A stretch of 64,000 bases of DNA from Patiria miniata (lineage: Eukaryota; Echinodermata; Asteroidea; Valvatida; Asterinidae): positions 14,529,547-14,593,546 of the forward strand of contig NW_024037058.1 in NCBI RefSeq assembly GCF_015706575.1, in the 5' to 3' direction. Numbering within the stretch: position 1 is the stretch's first letter; each line of letters opens with the position of its first letter. The notes below the pieces were generated by a model. The model was not told where the DNA came from, did not search any database, and saw only the letters and a list, made by a program, of their open reading frames with translations. Of the stretch, positions 63,561-64,000 are shown piece by piece. The position numbers and the translations under genes were made by a program.

Positions 63561-64000
63561 TTTTAAATTTGCATTAAAGTGCTGTCTTTACATTTAATTG
63601 TGTAGGCCCTACCATTAATATCATCATGATTATGTTTATAACTATGTAATTGGCATTACATGCACTGGCTAAAAACTGCTCAGTTTGCACCGCGGTGTTA
63701 TTATAGGCCCCGGGCCCCTATTTATTGTATTAGGAACCAATGCCGAAAGATCGGCTCAAATTAGCTGCAGAACAATAACATTTGTCAGACTAGAAATGGT
63801 CTGAAAAATTAATTAATTGCCCAGGGCTGTTTTAGCTCTAGTATCTTATTGGATTTGTTTTTGTTTTTTTTATATTTGTGTGTTTGTTAGTTTATTTATT
63901 TATTATTCATTTACTTCTTATTATGTTTTACGGTTACATTTGCACTCTGGCCACGATTTGAGACAAATACAAATGAAACAAATGAAATAACTAAATAGGC
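63561..64000. other. Right edge, nothing recognised
   Basis: AT-rich sequence with no recognisable gene. TTTATTTATTTATT words occur near 63890. Confidence 0.4.

Noticed and set aside
63367-63597. Leucine-rich 76-aa frame
   Set aside because: It is produced by the CTT microsatellite.

Overview
The window looks like nuclear DNA of a marine invertebrate deuterostome, most likely an echinoderm. This is inferred from an AT-leaning genome, long introns, very dense short inverted-repeat (MITE-like) elements, tRNA-derived SINEs with ATT tails, and two vertebrate-like host genes. A hemichordate or cephalochordate cannot be excluded from the sequence alone. Nothing prokaryotic was seen: no operons and no CRISPR.

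Layout. (1) 1-26.4 kb: a complete 22-coding-exon gene on the + strand for 10-formyltetrahydrofolate dehydrogenase (ALDH1L1/ALDH1L2 family). The exons join in phase to 2706 nt, giving 901 aa plus stop. Hydrolase, carrier-domain and aldehyde dehydrogenase catalytic residues are all present. Its introns hold at least a dozen MITEs, three or four SINE copies, a 38-bp minisatellite touching one splice acceptor, and a zinc-finger fossil. (2) 26.4-29.0 kb: spacer with palindromic repeats and a 5' flank carrying repeated modules. (3) 29.05-46.05 kb: a second + strand gene of the galactose-3-O-sulfotransferase (Gal3ST) family. I propose that a 125-nt signal-anchor exon joins in phase to one large catalytic exon across an intron of about 15.8 kb. 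That intron contains ~300-bp tandem arrays, a CR1/L2/Jockey-group LINE, an IS630/Tc1-type transposon with perfect 43-bp terminal repeats, and several MITEs. (4) 46.1-48.5 kb: SINE and MITE-rich downstream flank. (5) 48.45-60.71 kb: a young direct tandem duplication. Copy 1 is 7.6 kb and copy 2 is 4.66 kb. They differ mainly by a 2.86-kb segment with long imperfect inverted arms and an internal TTAGGG-bearing palindrome. (6) 60.7-64 kb: a Helitron-like candidate, CTTT and CTT microsatellites, and unassigned sequence.

The two host genes are functionally unrelated (cytosolic or mitochondrial folate metabolism versus Golgi glycan sulfation), and nothing suggests shared control. The most unusual material is the tandem duplication with its inverted-repeat segment, the minisatellite-bounded splice site, the split Gal3ST gene, and nuclear-receptor-like half-sites inside a repeat. 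All identity statements are by eye; no alignment or database search was run.
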